Of a stretch of DNA of 38,164 bases, positions 15,843 to 24,258 are shown one piece after another. Numbering within the stretch: position 1 is the stretch's first letter; every line of letters starts with the position of its first letter. The notes under the pieces are model-generated. The model did no database searches, was not told the DNA's origin, and was given only the letters and a program-made list of their open reading frames with translations. The translations under genes were made by a program, and so were the position numbers. Where the stretch lies: assembly GCA_030593145.1 (NCBI GenBank), contig JAUVHU010000016.1:1-38164 (forward strand). The letters run 5' to 3'. Source of the stretch: Desulfobacteraceae bacterium. Lineage in GTDB: Bacteria; Desulfobacterota; Desulfobacteria; Desulfobacterales; ETH-SRB1.

Positions 15843-16359
15843 TTGCTTTCTTCGATACAGTAAATTCACAACGGTCGTAACGCAATACCATACATTGCGT
15901 TTCTTTTACTTCATATGTATATGGCGTAGCATCAAAGATTACGCCAAGTATTCCCGCGATATATCCACACGTAAAGGAACAGACAGGGGTCTCTCTGCGA
16001 CCATACTTTGCCAGCCACGATACCACAAAGTAAGAAGAGTCTGCATAAGCAATACCACCACTTTCAGTAAGTTTGCTTAAATCCAACCTGCCAAAACCCA
16101 TGAATCGATAAAGCTCCTCTGCTTCCTCCAACGCCTTAATAGGAGAGATCTCTTTTGACTCACCGGCCAGAATCTGCTTAAATTTTTGAAAAAATTCTTC
16201 AGCAGCGGTTTCTATAATTACACCCTGTCCGTCAATACTGGGGATTTCTTCGATCGCTTTTAATAAGCCACAGTTGTAATGGTGACAGTGGAAGGAAGCA
16301 AGCACTCCATTAAATTCAATGATATTATTATCGGAATCAAATTTTAATGATGGAATCAT
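15832..16359 (-). CDS. V4R-domain-like sensor protein, first of pair
   Basis: 175 residues from the ATG at 16359; a TTG three codons upstream is an alternative and neither has a strong ribosome site. The C-terminal half resembles V4R: TPVCSFTCGYIAGILGVIF and YEVKETQCMVLRYDRCEFTV, ending with the paired cysteines (C-x7-C). The N-terminal half carries FHCHHYNCGLL, a His/Cys-rich patch that could bind metal. It is the first gene of a three-gene unit with a second V4R protein and a hybrid kinase. Overlap with the next gene implies coupled translation. Assignment to V4R is by eye and less certain than for its partner. Confidence 0.62.
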   Translation of the reverse strand: MIPSLKFDSDNNIIEFNGVLASFHCHHYNCGLLKAIEEIPSIDGQGVIIETAAEEFFQKFKQILAGESKEISPIKALEEAEELYRFMGFGRLDLSKLTESGGIAYADSSYFVVSWLAKYGRRETPVCSFTCGYIAGILGVIFDATPYTYEVKETQCMVLRYDRCEFTVSKKANDD

Positions 16360-16423
16360 AATCAGCAACTTTATGTTTGCAAAGGTCTCTATTCGTTAAT
16401 CGGACATAATATGCTATTTTTCT

Positions 16424-16452
16424 TAAATAAACCATAGCACGACAATAGTCAA
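16424..16452 (-). promoter_or_regulatory. Candidate promoter of the V4R-kinase unit
   Basis: On the minus strand TTGACT (16447-16452) and TATTTA (16424-16429) are separated by exactly 17 bases. The first gene starts 65 bases downstream. Confidence 0.5.
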
Positions 16453-16580
16453 GTTAAAACTAAAAAACATAATATTGCGTCTTATGAAAACCTTTGCTCT
16501 GTCATTATAATAAAGAGCGAAACAACAAAGCAATCTCAATAAGGATCAGCCTTCTCTTTAGCTGTCTTTTCTAATCGTTC

Positions 16581-16607
16581 TTGACAATCATACAAAATTT
16601 ATAATAT
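16581..16607 (+). promoter_or_regulatory. Possible promoter of the dodecin gene
   Basis: TTGACA (16581-16586) is followed at 15 bases by TAATAT (16602-16607). Spacing is short and the region is AT-rich, so confidence is low. The 348-base stretch 16360-16707 shows no gene. Confidence 0.35.
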
Positions 16608-16707
16608 TTTCTGTTTTAAGTTATTTTTTTCCAAATAAACCAGTTGTTATCTATATTTTTTCAATCAGTTTTTATAAACTTTTATAATTTATAAAAGGAG
16701 GGAAATT

Positions 16708-16923
16708 ATGGCTGACAGTGTTTATAAAATTATCGAACTCGTAGGAACAAGCGATGTTTCATGGGAAGAAGCAGCTAAAAATGCTGTGGAGACTGCCGGC
16801 AAAAGCCTTAAAAGCTTAAGAATCGCAGAAATTACTAAACTTGACATGAAAGTTGAAGATGGAAAAGTTGCCGCATACCGCGCCAGAGTGCATCTATCCT
16901 TTAAATATGAACCAAGTAAATAA
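16708..16923 (+). CDS. Dodecin, flavin-binding storage protein
   Basis: Small 71-residue protein that in its family forms a hollow dodecamer binding flavins (FMN, riboflavin) and buffering them. The start VYKIIELVGTSDVSWEEAA is the classic dodecin strand-helix opening, including the Ser-x-x-Ser/Trp region at the flavin site (Trp19), followed by AVETAGKSLKSLRIAEI and the closing strand AYRARVHLSFKYE. AAAGGAGGG lies seven bases before the ATG. It is monocistronic, with a small palindromic repeat immediately after the stop. Confidence 0.93.
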   Translation: MADSVYKIIELVGTSDVSWEEAAKNAVETAGKSLKSLRIAEITKLDMKVEDGKVAAYRARVHLSFKYEPSK

Positions 16924-16925
16924 TG

Positions 16926-16951
16926 ATGAATTCGTAAAAAAACGAATTCAT
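16926..16951. repeat. 26-bp palindrome after dodecin
   Basis: ATGAATTCG (16926-16934) and CGAATTCAT (16943-16951) flank the loop TAAAAAAA. It matches the palindrome at 12063-12088 on the other strand and the terminus of the 35711 foldback element. No U-run follows, so it is better read as a repeat than a terminator. Confidence 0.7.
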
Positions 16952-16994
16952 TAAATGCTAGCTGTTAATTAAACGGCAGAGCAAAGAGTTTTTT

Positions 16995-17150
16995 GAACGT
17001 CGAACATCGAACATCGAACGTTGAACATCGAATGATGAAATCGCTCGCGCAGCGCAGGCGCTTGCGCCGCGTGTCGCTCCGCCAGTTTACAAATTGGTAG
17101 AATACCTTATTCAAAATTCGACGTTGGACGTTCGATGTTCGATGTTCATC
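16995..17150. repeat. Inverted GAACATC-word array with GC-rich tip
   Basis: GAACATCGAACATCGAACGT (17002-17021) is the exact reverse complement of 17128-17147. The flanking words on both sides (GAACGTC, GTTGAACATCGAA) extend the match approximately. The tip is very GC-rich and contains GGCGC-TT-GCGCC. It fills the spacer between dodecin and the phosphoglycerate kinase gene; no gene is seen. Confidence 0.8.
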
Positions 17151-17217
17151 TTTTTAGTTATTTGAAAGTCGTCACTCCGATGAAGGTAGTATTTTGCAAA
17201 AGTTTCGAGGAAACACC

Positions 17218-18531
17218 ATGGCTAATATGGATATAGATCCCCGCCTGCCCCTTATCCAGGATGCCGACCTTCGGGATAAGCTTGTTCTTGTTCGGGTTGA
17301 CCATAATGTGGTCAAAAAAGGCATAATCAGGGATCCGTACCGGATTGACGCTACCCTGGGAACTCTATACAACATTGTTGAAAGGGGTGGCAGGCCCATA
17401 CTTATGACTCATGTGGGCCGAACACGGGATAAGAAAACAGGTAAAATCAAAGTTGAAGACAACACTTCCGTCCAGCCTGTTGTTGAATACCTGGAACGGA
17501 AACTGCACACAAAATTTTCGGTGCCTGAGTTCCCTGTTGATCCTGATGCTGGCATTAAACAGATCGACACATCCATCAACTGGCATATACGTGATCTTCG
17601 CACCCATCGGATAGGAGGTATTTATCTTCCCAACACACGGTGGTTTGAAGGAGAAGAAGCCACCGGCGATACAAGAGAGCGTTTTGCCCTGCAACTTGCC
17701 GGCCTTGCCGATGTCTTTGTCAACGATGCTTTTGGGTCATGGCAGCCCCATGCTTCCACCTGTGATGTAACCAGACACCTGCCCAGTTTTGCAGGATTTC
17801 TGATGCAAAGGGAAATATCTCATCTGAAAAGGGTTCTGGAACCGGAAAGACCTTTTGTGGCGGTTGTAGCCGGAGCGAAATACGACACCAAAATCGGACC
17901 GTTAAACGAAATTTACAAGAAGGTTGATCACCTGCTGCTTGGCGGAATTATCTATAACACCTTTTTATGCGCCAAATACGATATTCGGATAGCAGGTGTG
18001 AGTGAACCGGACATTAATGCGGCCAAAGTACTTGTTAAGCAGGACCAGCAGAACAAAAAAATCGTTGAACTGCCATTCCTGGTCGAGTCGGATACTATTG
18101 AGGGACGTGTTAAAGGAAAATTCAGGACACTAAGCATAATGGATTTTAAACCCGGAAACGAATATGGATATTTCCTTGATGTTGCTCCTGAATCGTTCGA
18201 CGTTCCTGAGGTTGCCGATGTTATCAGTTCGGCCAAAACTATCCTTGTTAACGCTGTCATGGGTTTTACGCCGCACTTTTTTGAGGGTTCGGAAAAACTT
18301 GACAGAACAATTGACAAGAATAGGCTGGCACAAAAGCTTTACGGCGGTGGAGATACACTCCAGGAATTTAAAAACCTCAGTCCAGGCCTGTATCTGGCGG
18401 CCATGGACAACGCCCAGTACTTCTTTTTTACCGGAGGCGGTACAGTGCTTAAGGCTATAGAAGAAGGCACCCCTTACGGCCTCGAACCGGTCAAAGCTCT
18501 TATGGAAAACGGAGGAAAACATCCAGAATAA
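17218..18531 (+). CDS. pgk: Divergent phosphoglycerate kinase
   Basis: Interconverts 1,3-bisphosphoglycerate and 3-phosphoglycerate with ADP/ATP in its family. From the ATG at 17218 (GAGGA five bases before) the product has 437 residues, longer than the usual 390-415. Substrate residues are kept in LVRVDHN (Asp28, Asn30), YRID (Arg42), THVGR (His65, Arg68) and PNTRW (Arg141), and the nucleotide side in VAGAKYDTKIG (Lys221) and TGGGTVLKAI. The canonical AHRAH segment reads SWQPH, so the expected 3-phosphoglycerate-binding Arg is replaced by Gln176. It is 33 bases before the trkH gene. It could be a paralogue with altered activity rather than the glycolytic enzyme. Confidence 0.8.
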   Translation: MANMDIDPRLPLIQDADLRDKLVLVRVDHNVVKKGIIRDPYRIDATLGTLYNIVERGGRPILMTHVGRTRDKKTGKIKVEDNTSVQPVVEYLERKLHTKFSVPEFPVDPDAGIKQIDTSINWHIRDLRTHRIGGIYLPNTRWFEGEEATGDTRERFALQLAGLADVFVNDAFGSWQPHASTCDVTRHLPSFAGFLMQREISHLKRVLEPERPFVAVVAGAKYDTKIGPLNEIYKKVDHLLLGGIIYNTFLCAKYDIRIAGVSEPDINAAKVLVKQDQQNKKIVELPFLVESDTIEGRVKGKFRTLSIMDFKPGNEYGYFLDVAPESFDVPEVADVISSAKTILVNAVMGFTPHFFEGSEKLDRTIDKNRLAQKLYGGGDTLQEFKNLSPGLYLAAMDNAQYFFFTGGGTVLKAIEEGTPYGLEPVKALMENGGKHPE

Positions 18532-18564
18532 TAAATCCAATGAATAAATAAAAAAGCCTTTTTT

Positions 18565-19878
18565 ATGATAGGACTATTTAAAAAACCCACATCTATACAA
18601 CTAATTGTAGCTGGATTTCTTTTTCTGATTTTTATCGGCGCTTTTCTTCTAACCCTGCCGTCTGCCTCTTCCAGCGAATATCGCCAATCATTTCTGGATG
18701 CCCTGTTTACAGCCGCTTCCGCTGTAACTACAACCGGATTAGTGGTTGTGGACACAGGGTCATTCTATTCCCGCTTCGGGCAAATAATTATCCTTGGGCT
18801 TTTTCAAATCGGCGGTCTGGGATATATGATAATAATAACCTTTGTAGTTCTGGGTATAGGCGGCAGGTTGTCTATCAGCGGACAAACTTTGCTGAGACAA
18901 TCAATAACCCGGCCAACCCCTGTTGACATGATCCGCTTTGCAAAAATCATCCTCCTTTTCACCCTTGTATTCGAGCTGGCCGGAACCATTTTTCTTGGAC
19001 TTTCCTGGATGCGATTTTTCCCGTGCGAAAAAGCTTTTTACCTCGCCGCCTTTCACTCAGTGTCCGCATTTTGCACTGCCGGATTCTCCCTTTTCCCCGA
19101 CAGCCTGAAGGCTTACAATGAATGCTTTTCCATCAATCTCATAATCAGCCTTCTTGCCTTAGGCGGTGGAATCGGTTTTTTTTGCCTGTACGAACTTTTT
19201 GTTCTCCTGCCGGAAAAGCGGTTTAACAAACAAGCCATAAAATTATCGACACACACAAAAATAGTTCTATCGAGCACGGCTCTTCTGATACTAATCGGAG
19301 CTGGAATTATATGGATTGCGGAAACAGGAGCTATGACCTCCATTTTCCAGGCAGTCTCCGCCTCTACAACCACCGGCTTCAATACAACCGAAATCGAACG
19401 CATGCATACATCCAGTCTCTGGATTATCCTGTTTCTCATGTTTGTGGGAGCTTCACCAGGCGGGACCGGTGGCGGAATTAAAACTGTCAGCTTTGTGTTG
19501 CTTATGGTCTTTCTCCGTTCCTACCTTTCCGGCAGAAATGATGTTTTCATTTTTAAAAACCGGATTTCACGGGAAACCATGCGAAAAGTTTTTGCCATAA
19601 TCATCATGGCAATGGTGTGGGTTTTTACAGCCACCGGAATACTCATGCATACGGAAAAAGCAACCGCTCTGGATATTCTTTTCCAGGTAATATCCGCTCT
19701 GGGAACAGTGGGACTTTCAACAGGGATAACCCCGGAGCTGAGTTCCGCGGGAAAAGTGGTGATCATTCTTTCAATGTTTGTCGGACGTGCAGGGCCCCTT
19801 GCCATAGCATATTCTCTGGTGGGGCGCCAAAAACCGTCTTCATTTACTTACCCGGAAGCAGATATAGTCGTAAGTTAG
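18565..19878 (+). CDS. Trk/Ktr-type potassium uptake, membrane subunit
   Basis: Ion-conducting subunit of the TrkH/KtrB superfamily in the inner membrane. Hydrophobic helices are spread over the whole 437 residues and the four selectivity-filter loops are recognisable: SAVTTTGLVV, SAFCTAGFSL, SASTTTGFNT and SALGTVGLST, each with the filter Gly. The length and absence of long loops are closer to KtrB than to E. coli TrkH. The regulatory RCK subunit is the next gene, 13 bases downstream. Confidence 0.93.
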   Translation: MIGLFKKPTSIQLIVAGFLFLIFIGAFLLTLPSASSSEYRQSFLDALFTAASAVTTTGLVVVDTGSFYSRFGQIIILGLFQIGGLGYMIIITFVVLGIGGRLSISGQTLLRQSITRPTPVDMIRFAKIILLFTLVFELAGTIFLGLSWMRFFPCEKAFYLAAFHSVSAFCTAGFSLFPDSLKAYNECFSINLIISLLALGGGIGFFCLYELFVLLPEKRFNKQAIKLSTHTKIVLSSTALLILIGAGIIWIAETGAMTSIFQAVSASTTTGFNTTEIERMHTSSLWIILFLMFVGASPGGTGGGIKTVSFVLLMVFLRSYLSGRNDVFIFKNRISRETMRKVFAIIIMAMVWVFTATGILMHTEKATALDILFQVISALGTVGLSTGITPELSSAGKVVIILSMFVGRAGPLAIAYSLVGRQKPSSFTYPEADIVVS

Positions 19879-19891
19879 GAGAACATTAATT

Positions 19892-20542
19892 ATGAAATAT
19901 TTCATTGTAATAGGCCTGGGAACTTTCGGGCAAAACACAGCTATAGAGCTGGAAAACCTCGGGCATCAAGTACTCATCATTGACCGGGACGAAAAAAGGG
20001 TGAATGCAATAAAAGAATTGGTGACTGAATCGATTATCGCCGATACCACTGATAAAAAGGTTTTATCGGAATTTGTGAATAGAAATGTGGATGCAGTTAT
20101 ACTTAATATGGGCGATAATCTTGAGGCTAATGCTCTGACTATTCTTAACCTGGTAAGCATTGGAGTTAAACGGATCATTGTCAAAGCAAAAAATGATGCT
20201 TTCGGCAAAATATTGACCGCCATAGGAGCAACAGATATCATTTACTCTGAAAGAGAAGGAGCCAAACGGCTTGCCCAAAAACTCCATTCCCCCAATCTGA
20301 TAGAACACATTCCTCTCTCCCCTGAGTACGAAATCGTTGAACTTGCGGTGCCTGATAAGTTCATAGGCAAAACACTTGATGATCTTAAGATACGAAATAA
20401 ATATAAGGTGGTAGTTATTGCTGTAAAAGACATTCTATCGAACGAATTTCATCTGATTCCGGGCGCTGATTTCGAGTTTTGTCAGAATAGCGCCATGATT
20501 ATCATCGGCAGAACTTCTGATATTGACAGACTGAGCTTTTAG
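19892..20542 (+). CDS. Trk/Ktr-type potassium uptake, regulatory RCK subunit
   Basis: Cytoplasmic gating subunit for the adjacent channel. Residues 1-130 form an RCK_N Rossmann domain beginning YFIVIGLGTFGQNTA with an acidic ribose-binding end LIIDRDEKRV; residues about 140-216 form an RCK_C domain (EYEIVELAVPDKFIGKTL). At 216 residues it has one RCK_N/RCK_C unit, as in KtrA, rather than the tandem of E. coli TrkA. TAGGAGAAC precedes the ATG. The two genes are a functional pair. Confidence 0.93.
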   Translation: MKYFIVIGLGTFGQNTAIELENLGHQVLIIDRDEKRVNAIKELVTESIIADTTDKKVLSEFVNRNVDAVILNMGDNLEANALTILNLVSIGVKRIIVKAKNDAFGKILTAIGATDIIYSEREGAKRLAQKLHSPNLIEHIPLSPEYEIVELAVPDKFIGKTLDDLKIRNKYKVVVIAVKDILSNEFHLIPGADFEFCQNSAMIIIGRTSDIDRLSF

Positions 20543-20625
20543 GTTTCAGGTATCGGGTGTCACATGCAATATAAACTTGAGTTTTCAGTTTAGCATCAAG
20601 GCATTCCGCCTTTATGTTTCAATCA

Positions 20626-20660
20626 ACCGTTAACTGTGAACCGTAAACCGTGAACGGTTA
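20626..20660. repeat. Degenerate AACCGT-word array
   Basis: Words AACCGTTAAC, GTGAACCGTAAACC and GTGAACGGTT follow each other; the first and last are inverted copies (AACCGTT/AACGGTT). It lies between the convergent RCK gene and universal stress gene. Confidence 0.5.
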
Positions 20661-20666
20661 CTTATA

Positions 20667-21608
20667 TTAGTGAATGATCCAAACAGTTAAACCGCTTGAG
20701 TTAATCAAAACTTTGCTGGTTACACTGCCCATGAAAAGCTCCTTTATTTTCGAAAGACCCCGGCGGCCCAATACAATTGTTCCAAAACCGTTTTCACGCG
20801 CCTCTTTGAGAATATCGTCAGCAGCAGATCGGCTGCCGTCTATTACTTTTGTGGTGATCTGATCTTCGGAAAGCCCTGCATTAAGAAGTATTTCTTTAGC
20901 CTTTTTCATATATGGGGCAATCTCCCGACCCGCCTTGTTCCGCCAGAACTCTTCAAGATCAGAAGCCTCTTCAAGAGCCTCCAGAGGAACAAAGCGCATC
21001 AAATTCCTCATGGTATAAAAAATGGTTGCCTCGCAATCGGTGCCGGAAAGCATGAAACCGGCATGGTCGACAGCTCTCAGGGCATTTTCGGAGCTATCAA
21101 CAGCGATGAGCACCTTTTTTGAACGAACCCCACCCCCCACTATCCACAGGGGGCAATCCCTGCAATACTCCACTAACCTTGTGGAAATAGCGCCCATGGC
21201 AAACAGCTTAAAATCAGTCGGTCCCCGCCTGGACATCAGAATAGTATCCGCCCTTTTATTTTTTGCCCAAAAGCGAATATCTCTGGCAATAGTACTTTCA
21301 CATTGCCGGTAATACGGTTTGACATTCTCTTCATCAAAACCTTTGTCAATAAGAACTTTTACAGCTTCCGCTAAAATCCGCTCTGCTATTTCTTTATTCT
21401 TTCTTTTAACTGACGCCAACGCAGATCTTAGCTTCTTGTCCATTGTTTTATCGTCTGTTAATAGCGGCGGCAAAGAAGGCATGACATACAGAAGATGGAC
21501 ATGCATTTTATGCTCCGGCCCAAACATAAGATCAAGATAATCCAATGATTTCAACGAATTTTTTGAACCATCAACCGGTATGACAATGCTTTTTTTCAAC
21601 TCCTCCAT
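20667..21608 (-). CDS. Universal stress protein with two UspA domains
   Basis: Two alpha/beta Usp domains in tandem (about residues 6-150 and 160-313). The first starts SIVIPVDGSKNSLKSLD, the second KKVLIAVDSSENALRAVD. The ATP-binding glycine motif is clear in the second domain (VLGRRGLSKIKELFMGSV), and a weaker counterpart is seen in the first (LMSRRGPTDFKLFAMG). Such tandem proteins are often stress-linked and bind ATP. Its position next to the potassium uptake genes is suggestive, since Usp domains regulate some K+ systems, but the gene is convergent with them. Confidence 0.9.
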   Translation of the reverse strand: MEELKKSIVIPVDGSKNSLKSLDYLDLMFGPEHKMHVHLLYVMPSLPPLLTDDKTMDKKLRSALASVKRKNKEIAERILAEAVKVLIDKGFDEENVKPYYRQCESTIARDIRFWAKNKRADTILMSRRGPTDFKLFAMGAISTRLVEYCRDCPLWIVGGGVRSKKVLIAVDSSENALRAVDHAGFMLSGTDCEATIFYTMRNLMRFVPLEALEEASDLEEFWRNKAGREIAPYMKKAKEILLNAGLSEDQITTKVIDGSRSAADDILKEARENGFGTIVLGRRGLSKIKELFMGSVTSKVLINSSGLTVWIIH

Positions 21609-21749
21609 AACATTACTCCTTTATCACACCAAACCCTTCACTTCAAAGTTCTGCTACCAGTAGCCGACTGCATTGAACAAGCTTTAATTGAGAATAGTGT
21701 GTTTTGAGTTTACACTATCTATTGTTTTCTCCCGCGGATAGGCTTTTCT

Positions 21750-22244
21750 TTATGTTTTTTTAAGCTGTTCTAATTCTTCCTTGACCCTGACCAATTCATT
21801 GCTCGTAGTCCGCAGACGCTCTGAAAGAATTTCTGCTAATAGCCGGTAAAAGACTGAATAAACGGCATGTTGGTCTTCAGGGTTCACCCTATCCAAAAAA
21901 GATCCGTCAATTGCCAGACAAACTGTCTCCGTAGCAGCAAACACAGAAGCGGACCTGGCTTCGCCGTCTATTATTGACAATTCTCCAAAAGTATCGCCAC
22001 AGTTTTCAAGCCTGGCGATCTCCTTATCATGCTTGATCACTTTTACCGCCCCGGATATGATGACATAAATCCAACAGTCATAGTCACCTTCCTTGGTAAT
22101 AAGCTCGTCCGGCTCGTATTTTCGTATTTTGCTTAAGTTCAGAATCTCCCCGAGATATTCACTGTTGATAGATTTCAAAAACGGAACCTTTTGGAATTTA
22201 TTGATTAGATATTCTCGATTTTTTAAATATGAGCTTTCTTCCAT
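21750..22244 (-). CDS. Cyclic nucleotide-binding domain protein
   Basis: 164 residues with a single cNMP-binding beta-barrel of the CRP family (about residues 15-135): EPDELITKEGDYDCWIYVIISGAVKV, here seen as EGDYDCWIYVIISG, and the phosphate cassette FGELSIIDGEARSASV. No helix-turn-helix follows; the end is a charged helix (SNELVRVKEELEQLKK) likely to form a coiled coil. It is therefore more likely a stand-alone sensor or partner protein than a transcription factor. GGGAGGAT precedes the ATG. It follows the kinase gene by 181 bases. Confidence 0.88.
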   Translation of the reverse strand: MEESSYLKNREYLINKFQKVPFLKSINSEYLGEILNLSKIRKYEPDELITKEGDYDCWIYVIISGAVKVIKHDKEIARLENCGDTFGELSIIDGEARSASVFAATETVCLAIDGSFLDRVNPEDQHAVYSVFYRLLAEILSERLRTTSNELVRVKEELEQLKKT

Positions 22245-22279
22245 AACATCCTCCCGGGCGCTTAAACGCTAATTGCCAA

Positions 22280-22300
22280 GTGTCACCACATAGGTAACAC
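22280..22300. promoter_or_regulatory. Imperfect inverted repeat upstream of the cNMP-binding gene
   Basis: GTGTCACC (22280-22287) and GGTAACAC (22293-22300) pair at seven of eight positions around ACATA. It lies 36 bases before the start codon and could be an operator or a hairpin; no U-run follows. Confidence 0.3.
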
Positions 22301-22425
22301 AGTTTTAAGAGTAAAAAGGAGAGCCGTCCCCCAATCGAACCACACGAAGAGCAAAAGTCTTAGTCCTCCTCTTCAATTCATCAGAATTCATACATTATCC
22401 TTCCAATCCGAAATCTGCAATCAAA

Positions 22426-24258
22426 TCACTTATCAAGCACTTCCCTCATCTTTCTCAAAAGCTCATTTGCTGAAATCGGTTTTGGAATAAAGTTTATTCC
22501 TTCTTCAAGAATTCCTTTTTTATCTACAAAATCCTTGGTATATCCGCTTGTAAAGATGGCCTTGATCTCAGGCCATAACTTTTTTATGTCATCATAAGCC
22601 ATTTTGCCGTTCTTTTTCGGCATGATAACATCAAGAATAACAAGATCTATTTTATCTTTATTTTCCTTAAATCTTATGACGGCATCTTCTCCATCTACAG
22701 CCTCTATAACCTTATAACCGAACCTGTCAAGTATAGCTTTGGTGATGGTTCTCACCACCTCATCGTCTTCCGCAACAAGCACCGTCTCCGTGCCTCCTCT
22801 TGGAGGAGGAATAATTTCTGCTTTGGTTTCTGCAATGGCGGATTTAATTATGGGAAGATATATCTTGAATGTTGTGCCTTCGCCGGGTTTGCTGTAGACA
22901 TCGACAAAGCCGTTGTGTTGCTTTACTATACCGTATATTATGGCTAATCCTAATCCTGTTCCTCTTCCCAGTTCCTTTGTTGTAAAAAAGGGTTCAAATA
23001 TCCTTTTTCTTGTGTCTTCATCCATTCCTTCGCCCGTATCCGTGAAACAGATAAGGGAATACATGCCGGGCTTAACATCATAAGCATGTGTCTTTATAAA
23101 CTGTTTGTCCAATTCCACAAGCTCTGTGCTTATGGTTAACATGCCCCCTTCAGACATGGCGTCTCTTGCATTTGTAGCAAGATTCATCATGACCTGCTCT
23201 ATTTGGCCGCTGTCCGCCATTATGGTGAAATTCTTATCAGTAAGATTTGTCTTAAGCTCGATATGTTCGCCAATTAGCCGCAACAAAAGTTTTTCTACAC
23301 TCACTACAATTTCATTCAGCCTTACCGGCTTTGGGTGGATTATCTGTTGTCTGCTGAAGGCGAGAAGACTCTGGGTTAATCGAGCGGCCTTCTGAGATGA
23401 GCTGAGGATTTGCTCTACATCCGTTAGTAACGGGTCATCCTCAGCCATCTTCATCTGCAGCATGTTTGAGTATCCTATTATGGCAGTCAGGATGTTATTA
23501 AAGTCATGAGCAATACCCCCTGCAAGCCGACCAACAGCCTCCATCTTCTGGGCCTGCCGAAGCTGGTCTTCAAGCGTTTTCTTTTCTTCCTCCACCTGTT
23601 TGCTCTCAGTGATGTCTGTGGCTATGTGGATAACTTTTTGCAAATTTCCTTCATCATCAAGCATCGGCGTACAGGAAACAAGAAACACACTGCCAAGAGC
23701 TTCCACCTCCATTTCGACTGTCTCGCAATGACCGGAGATAAGCATCTTCTCCATCGGACAGCCCTCTGGTGGTTGATCTGTGCCGTGCATGATCTCGTAA
23801 CACTTCATGCCGACAAGCGCTTCTTTCGACTTGCCCGTTGCTCCGACTGTAGCGCGATTGGCTGAGATCACATCATGCTCAGCGTCGAGGATAAGCGTAG
23901 GATTGCCGCTTGCCTGAAAGATGTCTTCCCAATCTTTGAGTGCGTGTCGTGCTGCCTTTTCAGCCAGCTTGCGGCTATTCAGCTCTTGTTTTGTAATGAC
24001 GGAGTAGATAAAGAACAAGAAAAACAGAGGGAAGAAAATTTCGACATAATCCTCGTAATGATCAAGACAATCCGTAATCTGCCCATGTTCCAATATATTG
24101 GAAAGACCAACAAAAACATATATCCCCAGGCACAGGGCAAGAAAGGTTTTGGACGGCTGGTCCATTATACTCCGTGGAATCCGAACCGCAAATAGCAGCG
24201 CAACGCCAAAGGCGATGGTTGCAATGAGGTCGAGGCCTACAATGATATTTTCATACAT
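22426..24258 (-). CDS. Membrane PAS hybrid histidine kinase
   Basis: From the ATG at 24258 the product has 610 residues. Three hydrophobic segments come first (IIVGLDLIATIAFGVALLFAV, FLALCLGIYVFVGLSNIL, IFFPLFFLFFIYSVI). Then a PAS domain (about 110-220) with the CYEIMHGTDQPPEGCPM signature, HisKA with His251 in GGIAHDFNN, HATPase (NARDAM, DTGEGMD, GTGLGLAIIYG) and a receiver with Asp543 in VILDVIMPKKNG. The start overlaps the stop of the preceding membrane-protein gene by eight bases; a longer frame to 24369 runs through that gene and is unlikely. The signal is unknown and no output regulator is adjacent. Confidence 0.92.
   Translation of the reverse strand: MYENIIVGLDLIATIAFGVALLFAVRIPRSIMDQPSKTFLALCLGIYVFVGLSNILEHGQITDCLDHYEDYVEIFFPLFFLFFIYSVITKQELNSRKLAEKAARHALKDWEDIFQASGNPTLILDAEHDVISANRATVGATGKSKEALVGMKCYEIMHGTDQPPEGCPMEKMLISGHCETVEMEVEALGSVFLVSCTPMLDDEGNLQKVIHIATDITESKQVEEEKKTLEDQLRQAQKMEAVGRLAGGIAHDFNNILTAIIGYSNMLQMKMAEDDPLLTDVEQILSSSQKAARLTQSLLAFSRQQIIHPKPVRLNEIVVSVEKLLLRLIGEHIELKTNLTDKNFTIMADSGQIEQVMMNLATNARDAMSEGGMLTISTELVELDKQFIKTHAYDVKPGMYSLICFTDTGEGMDEDTRKRIFEPFFTTKELGRGTGLGLAIIYGIVKQHNGFVDVYSKPGEGTTFKIYLPIIKSAIAETKAEIIPPPRGGTETVLVAEDDEVVRTITKAILDRFGYKVIEAVDGEDAVIRFKENKDKIDLVILDVIMPKKNGKMAYDDIKKLWPEIKAIFTSGYTKDFVDKKGILEEGINFIPKPISANELLRKMREVLDK

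Noticed and set aside
16995-17150. Repeats resembling a small CRISPR array
   Set aside because: The units are 6-9 bases, imperfect, without spacers of constant length, and arranged as an inverted pair; no cas genes are present.
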